DNA of 64,000 nucleotides from JBICHN01 sp043101845 (GTDB lineage: Bacteria; Planctomycetota; Phycisphaerae; Phycisphaerales; UBA5793): the NCBI GenBank assembly GCA_043101845.1, contig JBICHN010000011.1, positions 62,001-126,000 on the forward strand, in the 5' to 3' direction. The notes beneath the pieces were generated by a model. The model had not been told where the DNA came from. It saw nothing but the letters and a program-made list of their open reading frames with translations, and did no database searches. The position numbers and the translations under genes are program-made. Below are positions 24,751 to 33,396 of this stretch, piece after piece. Each line of letters begins with the position of its first letter. Position 1 is the first letter of the stretch.

Positions 24751-26217
24751 TCAGCCGTCGCCCTGCGCGAACCGCGCCTCGACCCGGGTCCGCCATTCCT
24801 CGTACCCCGCGCGGCCCATGAGGCCGAAGGTCGCGACCTTGCCCGTTTCGACGGCGGGCTGGTCGTACGCGTTGATGTTGAAGAGGAGCCCCGCGTACGC
24901 CGTCGCGACTTCCCAGAGCATGATGAATTCACCGACCGTCGCCTCGTTCACCTCGGGGAAGCGGATCGTGAAGTTCGGTCGTTCGCTTTCGAGCAGGGCG
25001 TACTCGGTCGCGCGCTTCTCCGCGTTGAGGAGCGCGCCGAGCGTCTGGCCTTCGAGGTACTCGAGGTTCGCGACGCCGAGGCCGCGCGGAATCTCGACCT
25101 CGTCGCGGAACCGCTCGACCTCGACGAAGCCAATGACCTTGTCATTCGGCCCTTCGCGATAGAGCTGAACCTGGGAGTGCTGGTCGGTCGTGCCGAGCGC
25201 CTTGATCGGCGTGGCGCCGGCGAAGACCTCGCGGCCGTCGAGATCGACGCGCTTGCCGAGCGACTCGGCCCAGAGTTGGCGATACCAGTCGGCGAGCATG
25301 TAGAGCCCGTTCGCGTAGGGCATGAGCACATGGTTCGGTTTGCCGCGCTTCGCGAAGGCGATGAGGAGCCACGCGAGGATCGCCGCGGGATTCTCGGCGA
25401 ACGGCCGCGCGCATCGCGTATCCATCGACGCGGCGCCGTCGAGGAGCGCTTCGATATCGATGTCGCACATCGCGGCGCTGAAGAGACCCACGGGCGAAAG
25501 CACGCTGAACCGACCGCCGACGCCGTCAGGCACGGGAAGGCTGCGATAGCCCTCGCGATCGACGATGTCGCGCATCGTGCCCTGCTTCGGATCGGTGATC
25601 GCGACGATGTGTTTCGGATAGCGCTCGGCGCCGAGCTTCGAGCGGAGCCAGTTGCGGAAGATCATGAACTGGGCCGCGGTCTCGGCGGTTTCGCCGGACT
25701 TCGAGATGACATTCACGAGCGTGTGCTCGAGCGTCGGGTCGGCGCGCTCGATACGGCGCATCGTGTCGCCGACGAGCAGCGGGTCGACATTGTCGAGCAC
25801 ATAGAGTCGTGGTCCCGATCGGTCGGCGCAGCGCTCATAGTTGTGCGTGTGCGGGCGCAGCGCGGCCTGGAGCGCGATGTTTCCGAGCGCCGATCCGCCG
25901 ATGCCGAGGACGACCATGTGTTTGCAGCGCTTCTTCGGGGCATGCTTCTCGAAGTGCGCGTGCACGCCGTCGACCGCGGCGCGCACGGCGTCGACATGAT
26001 GGCGCCGAAGTTCGCCGCGCGGCAGGTCGCGCCAGCGGATCTCGCCGGCGGCGCGCATCTGCGCGAGCCGCTCGGTGAGCGGGTTCATCGTCTTTGCCGC
26101 CGCTTCGAACTCGCGCGTCTCGATCCCGTGGTCATCGCCGATCCGCGGCGCGAGGCAGTTCGCGTAGTCGAGCGTGATCGAGGCCTTCGTCGTGGTCGTG
26201 GTGCTCGTCGTCGTCAT
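24751..26217 (-). CDS. pgi: Glucose-6-phosphate isomerase
   Basis: This enzyme interconverts glucose-6-phosphate and fructose-6-phosphate. The 488-residue protein contains the SIS-fold motifs VVLGIGGSALGNIALQAAL (about residues 102-120), NVISKSGETAETAAQF (about 169-184) with the sugar-phosphate loop, the KALGTTDQHSQVQLYREGP segment (about 351-369) and a C-terminal helix region with NAYDQPAVETGK holding the catalytic Lys. Its N-terminus is Thr/Lys-rich and has no strong ribosome binding site. It is a single gene, divergent from mrp. Confidence 0.94.
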   Translation of the reverse strand: MTTTSTTTTTKASITLDYANCLAPRIGDDHGIETREFEAAAKTMNPLTERLAQMRAAGEIRWRDLPRGELRRHHVDAVRAAVDGVHAHFEKHAPKKRCKHMVVLGIGGSALGNIALQAALRPHTHNYERCADRSGPRLYVLDNVDPLLVGDTMRRIERADPTLEHTLVNVISKSGETAETAAQFMIFRNWLRSKLGAERYPKHIVAITDPKQGTMRDIVDREGYRSLPVPDGVGGRFSVLSPVGLFSAAMCDIDIEALLDGAASMDTRCARPFAENPAAILAWLLIAFAKRGKPNHVLMPYANGLYMLADWYRQLWAESLGKRVDLDGREVFAGATPIKALGTTDQHSQVQLYREGPNDKVIGFVEVERFRDEVEIPRGLGVANLEYLEGQTLGALLNAEKRATEYALLESERPNFTIRFPEVNEATVGEFIMLWEVATAYAGLLFNINAYDQPAVETGKVATFGLMGRAGYEEWRTRVEARFAQGDG

Positions 26218-26432
26218 GCGGAAGGGTAGGACCGCGCCGTCGGCGGTCCGGGGGGCCGGATGTGCACTTCGTGTTTCGATCCCTCCGACCGGCTGACCCT
26301 GCGGCGGCCCGCCGCTTCAGGCATTCCACCGAGCGAGGCGGTCGCCGGATTCGCCTATGATTCTCTTCGCGGCGGACCCTGTGGCCGCGGAACCCGGACT
26401 CGCCACTCAACCGATACGGAAACGCATTCTTC

Positions 26433-27551
26433 ATGCCTCTGACCCAGGACACCGTGACCGACGCCCTGCGGACCGTCGACGATCCCGACCTCAAGCGCGA
26501 TCTCGTATCGCTCGGCATGGTCAAGCGGGTCGAAGTGAGCGACGACGGGAAGCGCGTCGATCTCACGATCGAACTCACGACGCCCGCGTGCCCGCTCAAG
26601 GACAAGATCAAGAGCGACATCGAGGCGGCGGTTCGCGCGAAGGCCGCCGAGGTCGGCGGGCCGACCGATCCGAAGATCTCGGTTGAGTTCACGGCCGATG
26701 TGCGTTCGCCGCAGGAGAAACTCGCGGACAAGGACAACCCGCTGCCCGGGGTGAAGCATGTCATCGCGGTCGGCGCGGGGAAGGGTGGCGTCGGCAAGTC
26801 GACGGTCGCGGTGAACCTCGCGGTCGGTCTCGCGCGGCACGGGGCGAAGGTCGGCCTGCTCGACGGCGATGTGTACGGCCCGTCGGCGCCGACGATGCTC
26901 GGCCTCTACGAAACCCAGGCGATGATGAACGAGCGCCAGATGATCATGCCGTTCGAGGCGCACGGCATCAAGTCGATGACGATCGGCGTGCTCGTGGAGC
27001 GCGAGAAGCCGCTCATCTGGCGCGGGCCGATGGCGCAGGGCGCGTTCAAGCAACTGCTCACCCAGACCGAATGGGGCGAACTCGATTACCTCATCGTCGA
27101 TCTTCCGCCGGGCACGGGCGATGTGCCGCTCTCGTTGTCGCAGATGCTGCCGTTGCGCGGCGCCGTCATCGTGTGTACGCCACAGACCGTGGCGCTCGAC
27201 GATGCGCGGCGGGCGGTGCGCATGTTCCAGCAGCTCGGCGTGCCGCTGCTCGGCGTCGTCGAGAACATGTCCTACTTCGTCTGCGAGCACGGGACCGAAT
27301 ACGACATCTTCGGGCGCGGCGGCGCCGAGGTGATGGCGCAGGAAATGAACCTGCCGTACCTCGGCGGGATTCCGATCACGCCGGCGCTCCGCGAGCACGG
27401 CGACACCGGCGATCCCGGGGCGAACTTCGACGAGGTCGCCGACGCGAAGCTCGCGACGGCGCTCACAAAGATGACGCAGAACCTCGCCGCCCAGGTCTCG
27501 ATGGCCTCGATGCGCAATGTCATCGCGCAGCCGACGATGTCGATTTCGTAG
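26433..27551 (+). CDS. Mrp/NBP35-family iron-sulfur carrier ATPase
   Basis: The 372-residue protein has an N-terminal MIP18/DUF59 domain (residues 1-85, with DPDLKRDLVSLGMV and LTTPACPLKDKIK) joined to a P-loop ATPase with the deviant Walker A GKGGVGKST (about 116-124), LLDGDVYGPSAP and VDLPPGTGDVPLSLSQMLPL. Mrp/ApbC proteins bind and transfer 4Fe-4S clusters. The usual CxxC near the end is not seen; a lone Cys lies in SYFVCEHG. TATGAT about 80 bp upstream may be a -10 element. It is divergent from pgi. Confidence 0.9.
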   Translation: MPLTQDTVTDALRTVDDPDLKRDLVSLGMVKRVEVSDDGKRVDLTIELTTPACPLKDKIKSDIEAAVRAKAAEVGGPTDPKISVEFTADVRSPQEKLADKDNPLPGVKHVIAVGAGKGGVGKSTVAVNLAVGLARHGAKVGLLDGDVYGPSAPTMLGLYETQAMMNERQMIMPFEAHGIKSMTIGVLVEREKPLIWRGPMAQGAFKQLLTQTEWGELDYLIVDLPPGTGDVPLSLSQMLPLRGAVIVCTPQTVALDDARRAVRMFQQLGVPLLGVVENMSYFVCEHGTEYDIFGRGGAEVMAQEMNLPYLGGIPITPALREHGDTGDPGANFDEVADAKLATALTKMTQNLAAQVSMASMRNVIAQPTMSIS

Positions 27552-27824
27552 CGGAAGAGACGAAGAGACCGAGAGACGCAGAGACGAAGTATGCGCCCGG
27601 AAGCGATCCGGGCCGTGCCGGCCCGCTCCACGCAAGAGCTTCGAAAGCCGTCGGCAATCTCAGATCTCAGATCTCAGATCTCAGATCTCAGATCTCAGAT
27701 CTCAGATCTCAGATCTGTAATCTGAAGAGTCCAGCCACGATCGAACCCCTCGTGCGCCACGTCCGCCGCTCCGCACTGCCGGCACGGCAGTGGCAGACCA
27801 TCGCAAGTCATCCCACTCCCGAGT
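27552..27824. repeat. Gap after the Mrp gene with heptad array and element-B fragment
   Basis: It holds eight perfect CAGATCT units at 27661-27716 and a fragment of element B at about 27763-27794 (CCGCCGCTCCGCACTGCCGG, then CACGGCAGTGGCA). No gene is visible. One of the very few ACGT tetranucleotides of the window lies here (27759-27762). Confidence 0.85.
27661..27716. repeat. Heptanucleotide array (CAGATCT)8
   Basis: Eight identical 7 bp units, 56 bp in all, the most uniform array of this family in the window. It is the reverse complement form of the AGATCTG units after hflX. Confidence 0.95.
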
Positions 27825-28418
27825 TCACTCCGCCACGCGTTCCCAGATTTCGAAGGTATGCGCAAAGTCGTTCCGCTCGTCGGGCTCGTGTCGTTCGGAC
27901 GACTCGACGAGGCGCCACTCCGTTCGGGTGTCGAGCTCGGGAAACCGTGTGTCGTCCTCGCGCGCGTCGAGCGTCGTGTGGATACGGGTGAGATGAATAC
28001 GCGACACGCGCGGCGCCGCGGTGCGCGCGAGCGCCTGTCGATAGATCTCCCCGCCGCCGATGATGAAGATTTCGCCCGCGTCGATCCCTTCTGGCGAATC
28101 GCCTCTTGCGCGCGTCATCGCCTCGTCGAGTGATCCCGCGACCTCGACCGTCGTCGGTGGCTCGACTTCGTTCGCGCCCGCCGGCGTGTACGACGCGTTT
28201 CGCGTGATGATGAGATTGCGCCGGTTCGGCAGGGGGCGGCCGATCGACTCCCAGGTCTTGCGCCCCATGAGGACGGGATGTCCCGTCGTGAGGCGCTTGA
28301 AGCGCTTGAGGTCGTTCGAGAGTCGCCAGGGCATGTCGCCCGCGCGGCCGATGACGCGGTCGTCCGACATCGCCACGATGATCGATACGCGCGGCGTCCG
28401 CGCTTCCGATCGCGCCAT
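27825..28418 (-). CDS. folA: Dihydrofolate reductase
   Basis: DHFR regenerates tetrahydrofolate with NADPH. The 197-residue protein has VSIIVAMSDDRVIGRAGDMP, with the substrate-loop Asp of the MPW segment, the NADPH motif GRKTWESIGRPLPNRRNLII, and IIGGGEIYRQAL. It is longer than E. coli FolA because of an acidic insert around residues 100-115. Its ATG overlaps the thyA stop codon (TAATG), so the two are translationally coupled. Confidence 0.93.
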   Translation of the reverse strand: MARSEARTPRVSIIVAMSDDRVIGRAGDMPWRLSNDLKRFKRLTTGHPVLMGRKTWESIGRPLPNRRNLIITRNASYTPAGANEVEPPTTVEVAGSLDEAMTRARGDSPEGIDAGEIFIIGGGEIYRQALARTAAPRVSRIHLTRIHTTLDAREDDTRFPELDTRTEWRLVESSERHEPDERNDFAHTFEIWERVAE

Positions 28419-29215
28419 TACACGGCCACCGGCGCCGAGATGTGCGGGTGCGGCTCGTAGTTCTCGAGCGTGAAGTCTTCGAACTCAAAATCGAAGATCG
28501 ATCGCCGCGCCGGGTTGAGCCGCATCGTCGGCCGCGGGCGCGGCTCGCGCTCGAGCTGCGTGCGCGCCTGTTCGAAATGATTCGAATAGAGGTGCGCGTC
28601 GCCGAAGGTGTGGACGAACTCGCCCGGCTCGAGGTCGGTCACCTGCGCGACCATGAGCAGGAGCAGCGCATAGCTCGCAATGTTGAACGGCACGCCGAGG
28701 AAGATGTCCGCCGACCGCTGGTAGAGCTGCAGCGAGAGGCGCCCGTCGGCGACATAGAACTGGAAGAGCGTGTGACAGGGCGGCAGCGCCATGTCTTCGA
28801 GGTCGCCGACATTCCACGCGCTCACGATGAGACGGCGCGAGTCCGGGTCGGTTCCGATGCGCTCGATGACTTCGCTGAGCTGGTCGATGACGCGGCCGTC
28901 GTGCGTTCGCCACGAGCGCCACTGCCGGCCGTAGATCGGGCCGAGGTCGCCGGTCTCCGGGTCGGCCCATTCATCCCAGATCGTGACGCCGCGCTCGTTG
29001 AGCGTGCGGGCATTCGTGTCGCCCTGGATGAACCAGAGCAACTCGTGGATGATCGAGCGCAGGTGGACCTTCTTCGTCGTCACGAGCGGAAAGCCGTCGG
29101 CGAGGTCGAAGCGCATCTGCCAGCCGAAGACGCTTCGCGTGCCGGTTCCCGTGCGATCGGATTTCTCGGCGCCGTGTTCGAGGACATGCCGCATGAGGTC
29201 GAGGTAGGGTCGCAT
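28418..29215 (-). CDS. thyA: Thymidylate synthase ThyA
   Basis: ThyA methylates dUMP using methylene-THF and yields DHF for FolA. Starting at MRPYLDLM (29215) gives 265 residues, against 264 in E. coli; an upstream in-frame start would add a non-conserved extension. The catalytic Cys is residue 147 in LPPCHTLFQFYV. RTGTGTRSVFG near the N-terminus, DLGPIYGRQWR and QRSADIFLGVPFNIASYALL are standard. GAGG lies upstream. The operon thyA-folA pairs the producer and recycler of dihydrofolate. Confidence 0.96.
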   Translation of the reverse strand: MRPYLDLMRHVLEHGAEKSDRTGTGTRSVFGWQMRFDLADGFPLVTTKKVHLRSIIHELLWFIQGDTNARTLNERGVTIWDEWADPETGDLGPIYGRQWRSWRTHDGRVIDQLSEVIERIGTDPDSRRLIVSAWNVGDLEDMALPPCHTLFQFYVADGRLSLQLYQRSADIFLGVPFNIASYALLLLMVAQVTDLEPGEFVHTFGDAHLYSNHFEQARTQLEREPRPRPTMRLNPARRSIFDFEFEDFTLENYEPHPHISAPVAV

Positions 29216-29376
29216 GGCGCCTCGTGAGGATGGGAGCGAAGGGTTCGGATCGATTCGGAGGGCCAATATATCCGGGAACGGCGAATCGATCGAGAGCGCA
29301 CGCCTTGAATCGGACGATCGAGACATGCACGCGCGGGAGCGCGTGATCGTTCATCGCGCGAATCACTTCGATTCGG

Positions 29377-29670
29377 TCAGAACGCGCCGCCTTCGAATTC
29401 ATGTCCGTCGATCGAGGCGAGCGTGGATTTCACGCGCCGCTTGATCGCGGCCCATTTCGCGTCGGGCGCCTTGTTCACGGTGACGAAGTCCTGGCAGAGC
29501 ATGACCGCGGTGACGCCGTCGATCGCAAAGAGCGGCCCGGCGACGGGATCATCGGCGCCGAGCTCCGGCCGCAGGTAACTTCGCGTCCCCGCGCAGATCC
29601 GCCGGTCGAGGCGGCACTTGAGCGCGTTCGGATTCGGCGTGGGCTCGAATTCGACGACGGTGAACGACAT
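29377..29670 (-). CDS. Nfu/NifU N-terminal domain-like protein (97 aa)
   Basis: It matches the Nfu N-terminal (scaffold protein Nfu/NifU N) domain: VEFEPTPNPNALKCRLDRR at the start, AGPLFAIDGVTAVMLCQDF in the middle and DFVTVNKAPDAKWAAIKRRV. In full Nfu proteins this domain precedes a CxxC cluster-binding domain, which is absent here, so this is a free-standing N domain. It probably has a helper role in iron-sulfur protein maturation. Single gene near thyA, same strand. Confidence 0.82.
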   Translation of the reverse strand: MSFTVVEFEPTPNPNALKCRLDRRICAGTRSYLRPELGADDPVAGPLFAIDGVTAVMLCQDFVTVNKAPDAKWAAIKRRVKSTLASIDGHEFEGGAF

Positions 29671-29757
29671 TGGAGGCGAGGATAGGCGCGGGGCGGAGGC
29701 ATTCCCGCCCCCCGCCCCGTACCGTTGGTCGCGCCGTCGCCCGTCGCCCGTCGCCCG

Positions 29758-31635
29758 TCAGTCCACATCATCGCCGCGAACGACCTCGCCGAGTTCCGGC
29801 GCCTCGTGCGCCGGGCGCATGGCGCCCGACTTGAGGCGACGGAAGTAGTCGTGATAGGCCCGCATCGCCATGGGGCCGAAGATGACCATGATCGGTATGT
29901 TCGCCCAGAGCATCACCCCCGTGCCGAGCGTCGAAAGCGTGTCGAGGTCGTGTTCGGTCTCGATGAGCTGCACGGTCACGAGGATGAGCAGGCAGTAGAG
30001 GAGTCGGTACGCGGTGACGAAGCGCGCGCCGACAAGGTAGACGACCGCCTGCTCGCCGTAGTAGCTCCAGGAGATGATCGTTGAGATGGCGAAGAGCCAG
30101 ACCGTCGCGGGGACGATCCACTTCCCGAGGCCGGGTCGGGCGGTGTCGAACGCCCGGGCGGTCAGCGTGGCGCCCTTGAGGTCTTCGTGCGCGCCGTCGC
30201 CGACGATGGCGGCGCCCGATTCGGACGACGCCGCGATGAACGCGTACGCCGGGACGCCGGCGTCGATTTCGTCGGGCGTCCGCGCATCGAAGGTGACGCG
30301 GAGCGACGCAGGGGCGGCGACGCCGCCGTCCGCCGGTTCGGCGTCGTGGTCGGTGTCGTCCGCGATCGTTGACTCCGCGACGATCACGCCGGTGACGCGT
30401 CGATGGTCGCCGCCTGTCGCCGGGTTCACCGGACCGCGCACGACGACGAAGACCGGCGCGCCCGCCTTCGCGCGTTCGCCGGTCACGGGCGCGTCGGCGA
30501 TCGACCAGCGCACGAGGCCATCGTCGGTCAGGCTCGCGGCGCCGGTCGCCGGATCGATCGCCGGCGCGACGAGGGGCGCCGCGCCGCCGTCGGCGGCGGC
30601 GAAGGTGATGACCGGCGCCCGGTTCCAGGTTCCGGTAAGCAGGATCGCGAGCGCCGTGATCGTGCAGACGCAGAGCGTGTCGATGAAGGGCTCGAGACCG
30701 GCGACGACGCCTTCGCGCACCGGCTCGTCGGTCTTCGCGGCGCAGTGGGCGATCGGGGCCGAGCCCTGGCCGGCCTCGTTCGAGAAGAGCGCGCGCTGCA
30801 TGCCTTTGAGAAACGCATACCCCGCGGCGCCGCCGACAAACGCCCCGCCCGCCTCCGAAGTGTCGAACGCGGAGCGGAAGATGAGGCCGAGCATCGCGGG
30901 GACCGCTTCGAGATTGACCGCGACGACATAAAGCCCGGCGAGGAGATAGAGGCCGCACATGAATGGCACGAGTCGGCCCGCGACATCCCCGATGCGCTTG
31001 ATGCCGCCGATGATCACGAGCCCGACGACGAGCGTCATGACGACGCCCGAGACGAGGTGGGGCCAGCCGAAGTACGCGTGCGAGATATCCGCGACATTCC
31101 ACGCCTGGAACATGTTGCCGCCCGTGATCGCCGAAATGAGAAGCGTGATGCAGAAGACGCCGCCGATCACGGCGCCGATCGGACCGAGCGCGGGATGGAA
31201 GCGGCGGAGCCCGTCGCGGCAGACATACATCGCTCCGCCGCGCGGATTCTCCGGATCGGAGGTGTCGCGGAAGAGCATGGCCTGCGTGACCTCGGTCATC
31301 TTGAGCGCCATGCCGATGAGCCCGACGACCCACATCCAGAAGACAGCGCCGGGCCCCCCGAGGGAGATCGCGATCGCGACGCCCGCGATGTTGCCGAGCC
31401 CGACGGTCGCGGACAGCGCCGTCGAGAGCGCCTGGAAGTGATTGATGGCCCCGGCGTCGCCTTTCCGGTCGTACACGCCGCGGATGACGCGTGTGCCGTG
31501 GGTCAGCGCGCGAATCTGGCCGACGCCGGTCGCGAGCGTAAAGAGGACGCCGACAGCCAGAACGACATAGAGGACGATGTCGCTCCAGATGATGTTGTTC
31601 ACATTTTCGATGGAGTGCAGAAGAGAGCCGCCCAC
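29758..31635 (-). CDS. AGCS-family sodium:amino acid symporter with large soluble insertion
   Basis: Family members carry alanine or glycine with Na+. Conserved elements include NNIIWSDIVLYVVLAVGVLF, GVGQIRAL, GLGNIAGVAIAISLGGPGAVFWMW, the FSNEAGQGSAPIAHCAA motif, and FAISTIISWSYYGEQAVVYL near the C-terminus. I place the start at a GTG at 31635, since the family begins near the IIWSD helix; an ATG at 31740 is possible. Between the FSNEAGQG-containing half and the last helices there is about 170 residues of soluble sequence (about residues 350-515), with a beta-rich, Ala/Asp/Val composition, which is not in typical AGCS proteins. Confidence 0.88.
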   Translation of the reverse strand: MGGSLLHSIENVNNIIWSDIVLYVVLAVGVLFTLATGVGQIRALTHGTRVIRGVYDRKGDAGAINHFQALSTALSATVGLGNIAGVAIAISLGGPGAVFWMWVVGLIGMALKMTEVTQAMLFRDTSDPENPRGGAMYVCRDGLRRFHPALGPIGAVIGGVFCITLLISAITGGNMFQAWNVADISHAYFGWPHLVSGVVMTLVVGLVIIGGIKRIGDVAGRLVPFMCGLYLLAGLYVVAVNLEAVPAMLGLIFRSAFDTSEAGGAFVGGAAGYAFLKGMQRALFSNEAGQGSAPIAHCAAKTDEPVREGVVAGLEPFIDTLCVCTITALAILLTGTWNRAPVITFAAADGGAAPLVAPAIDPATGAASLTDDGLVRWSIADAPVTGERAKAGAPVFVVVRGPVNPATGGDHRRVTGVIVAESTIADDTDHDAEPADGGVAAPASLRVTFDARTPDEIDAGVPAYAFIAASSESGAAIVGDGAHEDLKGATLTARAFDTARPGLGKWIVPATVWLFAISTIISWSYYGEQAVVYLVGARFVTAYRLLYCLLILVTVQLIETEHDLDTLSTLGTGVMLWANIPIMVIFGPMAMRAYHDYFRRLKSGAMRPAHEAPELGEVVRGDDVD

Positions 31636-32026
31636 CGCATCACCCCCGCTCGATGGAGAGAGACACGACCGACGCGCCGGGCGCCGCTGGCTCAGTGGAT
31701 CGATCGACAGTGGTTGAATCGTCCGCCACGCGCCCGACATGGATCGCTGAGCAAGCCGATGCCCGGCCAGTCGCCGTCAGCGCGCGGCGGACCGGTCCGC
31801 TCTCCGCGGACCGGCGCCGATTCTATGCCGGACGGAGGGGGTGCAAATGGGCAGGGAGACGGAGGCTTCGTCGTGCCAGCATCCGTTCCGGAAGGGAGGC
31901 TGCGGACCGAATAGATGCAAGTCAAACGATTCGCCGTGCGCGGCGCCGCAAAGTCGTTATACTCGCCGCCCCATCCCGGGCCGGCGCCCGCGTGGCGCTC
32001 CGGATACTTCGTGAGGGAGACTATGC
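31636..32026. other. Gap between AGCS symporter and lipoprotein genes
   Basis: The 391 bases are divergent-promoter territory. TATACT at 31957-31962 could be the -10 element for the lipoprotein gene, but I find no good -35. No RNA gene or repeat is seen. Confidence 0.45.
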
Positions 32027-32524
32027 ATGCGTCGATCGATTCCGTATTTCGCGATGGCGCTGATCGCCGGACTCCTGACGGGTTGCTCGTCATCGAATGG
32101 CCCGTCCTCCCGCGACACGCGGCCGGCGGAAGTCATCGGTCACGAAGCGCACGAGGCGTTCGTCGACGCGATCAACTCGAACGATCTCGACACCTTCCTG
32201 AGTTCGGTCACGGACGATGTCGTCTTCATGCCGCCGCACGGGCCGCGTCTCGTCGGCAGGGCGGAAGTGGCGCCCTGGGCCGCGGGATACCTCGACGCGT
32301 ATTCGATTCACTGGACGAAGACGACGCTCGAGTTCGTCGTGAGCGGCGACTGGGCGTTCGAGCAGTATTCGTATGAGTCGGCCGACACGCCGCGTGACGG
32401 AGGCGGGGAGGTCGTGCGCGATCGGGGCAAGGGGATCGCGATCTTCCGTCGTGAGGCGGACGGAGTATGGCGGGTCGCCCGCGACGCGTGGAATTCGGAT
32501 CTGCCGGCGTCGACGGGGAATTGA
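32027..32524 (+). CDS. SnoaL/DUF4440-like lipoprotein
   Basis: The 165-residue protein has a lipoprotein signal peptide (MRRSIPYFAMALIAGLLTGC; lipobox LTGC) and an NTF2-like domain: HEAFVDAINSNDLDTFLSSV, DDVVFMPPHGPRLVGRAEV and FRREADGVWRVARDAWNSD, a pattern typical of DUF4440/SnoaL-like proteins. Catalytic role unknown; such folds bind small molecules or act as enzymes. GGGAG precedes the start. A second NTF2-like gene follows 52 bp downstream. Confidence 0.8.
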   Translation: MRRSIPYFAMALIAGLLTGCSSSNGPSSRDTRPAEVIGHEAHEAFVDAINSNDLDTFLSSVTDDVVFMPPHGPRLVGRAEVAPWAAGYLDAYSIHWTKTTLEFVVSGDWAFEQYSYESADTPRDGGGEVVRDRGKGIAIFRREADGVWRVARDAWNSDLPASTGN

Positions 32525-32576
32525 GGCGTCGGCGCGAGTCGGCGCAGGGTCATCAGGTCACAAGAGGAGAAGCGAG

Positions 32577-32984
32577 ATGTCGAGCCGGAATGTGGAGCAG
32601 GTGCGCGCCATGTATGACGCGTTCGCCGCGGGTGACATCGAGGGCGTGCTCAGCCGCATGGCGCCGGACATCGTCTGGAACGAAGCCGAGAACTTCCCGT
32701 ACGCCGACGGGAATCCGTACCGCGGACCCGAGGCGGTGCTCCACGGCGTCTTCGCCCGTTGCGCGAGTGAGTGGGATGACTTCGGCGTCCAGATCGACGA
32801 GCTCGTCGACGGCGGCGACACGGTCGTCGCGATGGGTCGCTACTCAGGACGGTACAAGGCGACCGGCCGCGAGATGAATCCGCAGGTCGTCCATGTATGG
32901 CGGATGCGTGACGGCCGCGCCGTCCAGTTCCAGCAGCATGTCGACACGCTCCATGTGGGGCGGGTGGTTGGGGGGGTGGAGTAG
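32577..32984 (+). CDS. SnoaL-like (NTF2-fold) protein
   Basis: The 135-residue cytoplasmic protein begins MSSRNVEQVRAMYDAFAAGD and includes DIVWNEAENFPYADGNPYRG and HVWRMRDGRAVQFQQHVDT, the standard SnoaL-like/ketosteroid isomerase-fold pattern. It starts behind AGAGGAGA. Following the lipoprotein NTF2-like gene, it may be co-transcribed with it; whether they act together is unknown. Confidence 0.83.
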   Translation: MSSRNVEQVRAMYDAFAAGDIEGVLSRMAPDIVWNEAENFPYADGNPYRGPEAVLHGVFARCASEWDDFGVQIDELVDGGDTVVAMGRYSGRYKATGREMNPQVVHVWRMRDGRAVQFQQHVDTLHVGRVVGGVE

Positions 32985-33396
32985 GGGGCGCATGCAATGA
33001 GGAGAACGATGCGCTGGCTTCGCCTGCTTCTGAGCGGAAAGAGACGCACCGACACAGCATGTCGCGAAAAAACCTCGGGGGTACGAGGGCAGGATTGAAC
33101 CGGATGCTGAGCCCCCGGGTCATTAAGAGTGACCTCGCGGTTGTCCCCGCGGTGACTGTCGGCCGATGACCCCTGCTGTCTGCGCGGGAGATCGCCGGCG
33201 CATAACGCTGCCGCTCGGTGGCGAACCGCGCGCGGAGACGCACAAGGCTCGATTGGCATTCATCGCAGGCAAGCTAGTCGACTGCCGTGGTTGGTTAGGC
33301 CACTGGAGCGCGCGGTAATAGCGGTGCTTCCTCAAAGGAAAGAAAACGCGGTCAAACGATCACTCGCGGGCGTCACTGGTCAACTGCAGCCGATGG
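32985..33396. other. Gap beside the cassette-like gene; hairpins, no gene
   Basis: These 412 bases hold no credible gene. They contain GGTCA-TTAAGAG-TGACC (33117-33133) and CGCGG-TTGTCC-CCGCG (about 33136-33151), and a GCATAAC / GTTAGGC pair (33199-33205 and 33293-33299) that superficially resembles integron core sites. Composition is lower in GC than the flanking genes. See the findings and rejected list. Confidence 0.5.

Noticed and set aside
27661..27716. CRISPR-like or protein-coding repeat
   Set aside because: The unit is 7 bp and not a multiple of three, without spacers; it is a short tandem repeat.
30403..31914. A 503-codon plus-strand frame over the AGCS symporter
   Set aside because: Antisense shadow of a transporter with clear motifs.
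33078..33150. A possible minus-strand tRNA-Lys(CTT): T-loop-like GATTGAACC and a perfect anticodon-type hairpin GGTCA-TTAAGAG-TGACC
   Set aside because: The T-stem does not pair, the spacing between T-loop and anticodon arm is about 8 nt too long, and no D-arm or acceptor stem is present.
33199..33299. GCATAAC and GTTAGGC as attC core sites
   Set aside because: The two flanking arms do not pair in the way an attC hairpin requires, and one core deviates from RYYYAAC. I keep it only as a weak hint.
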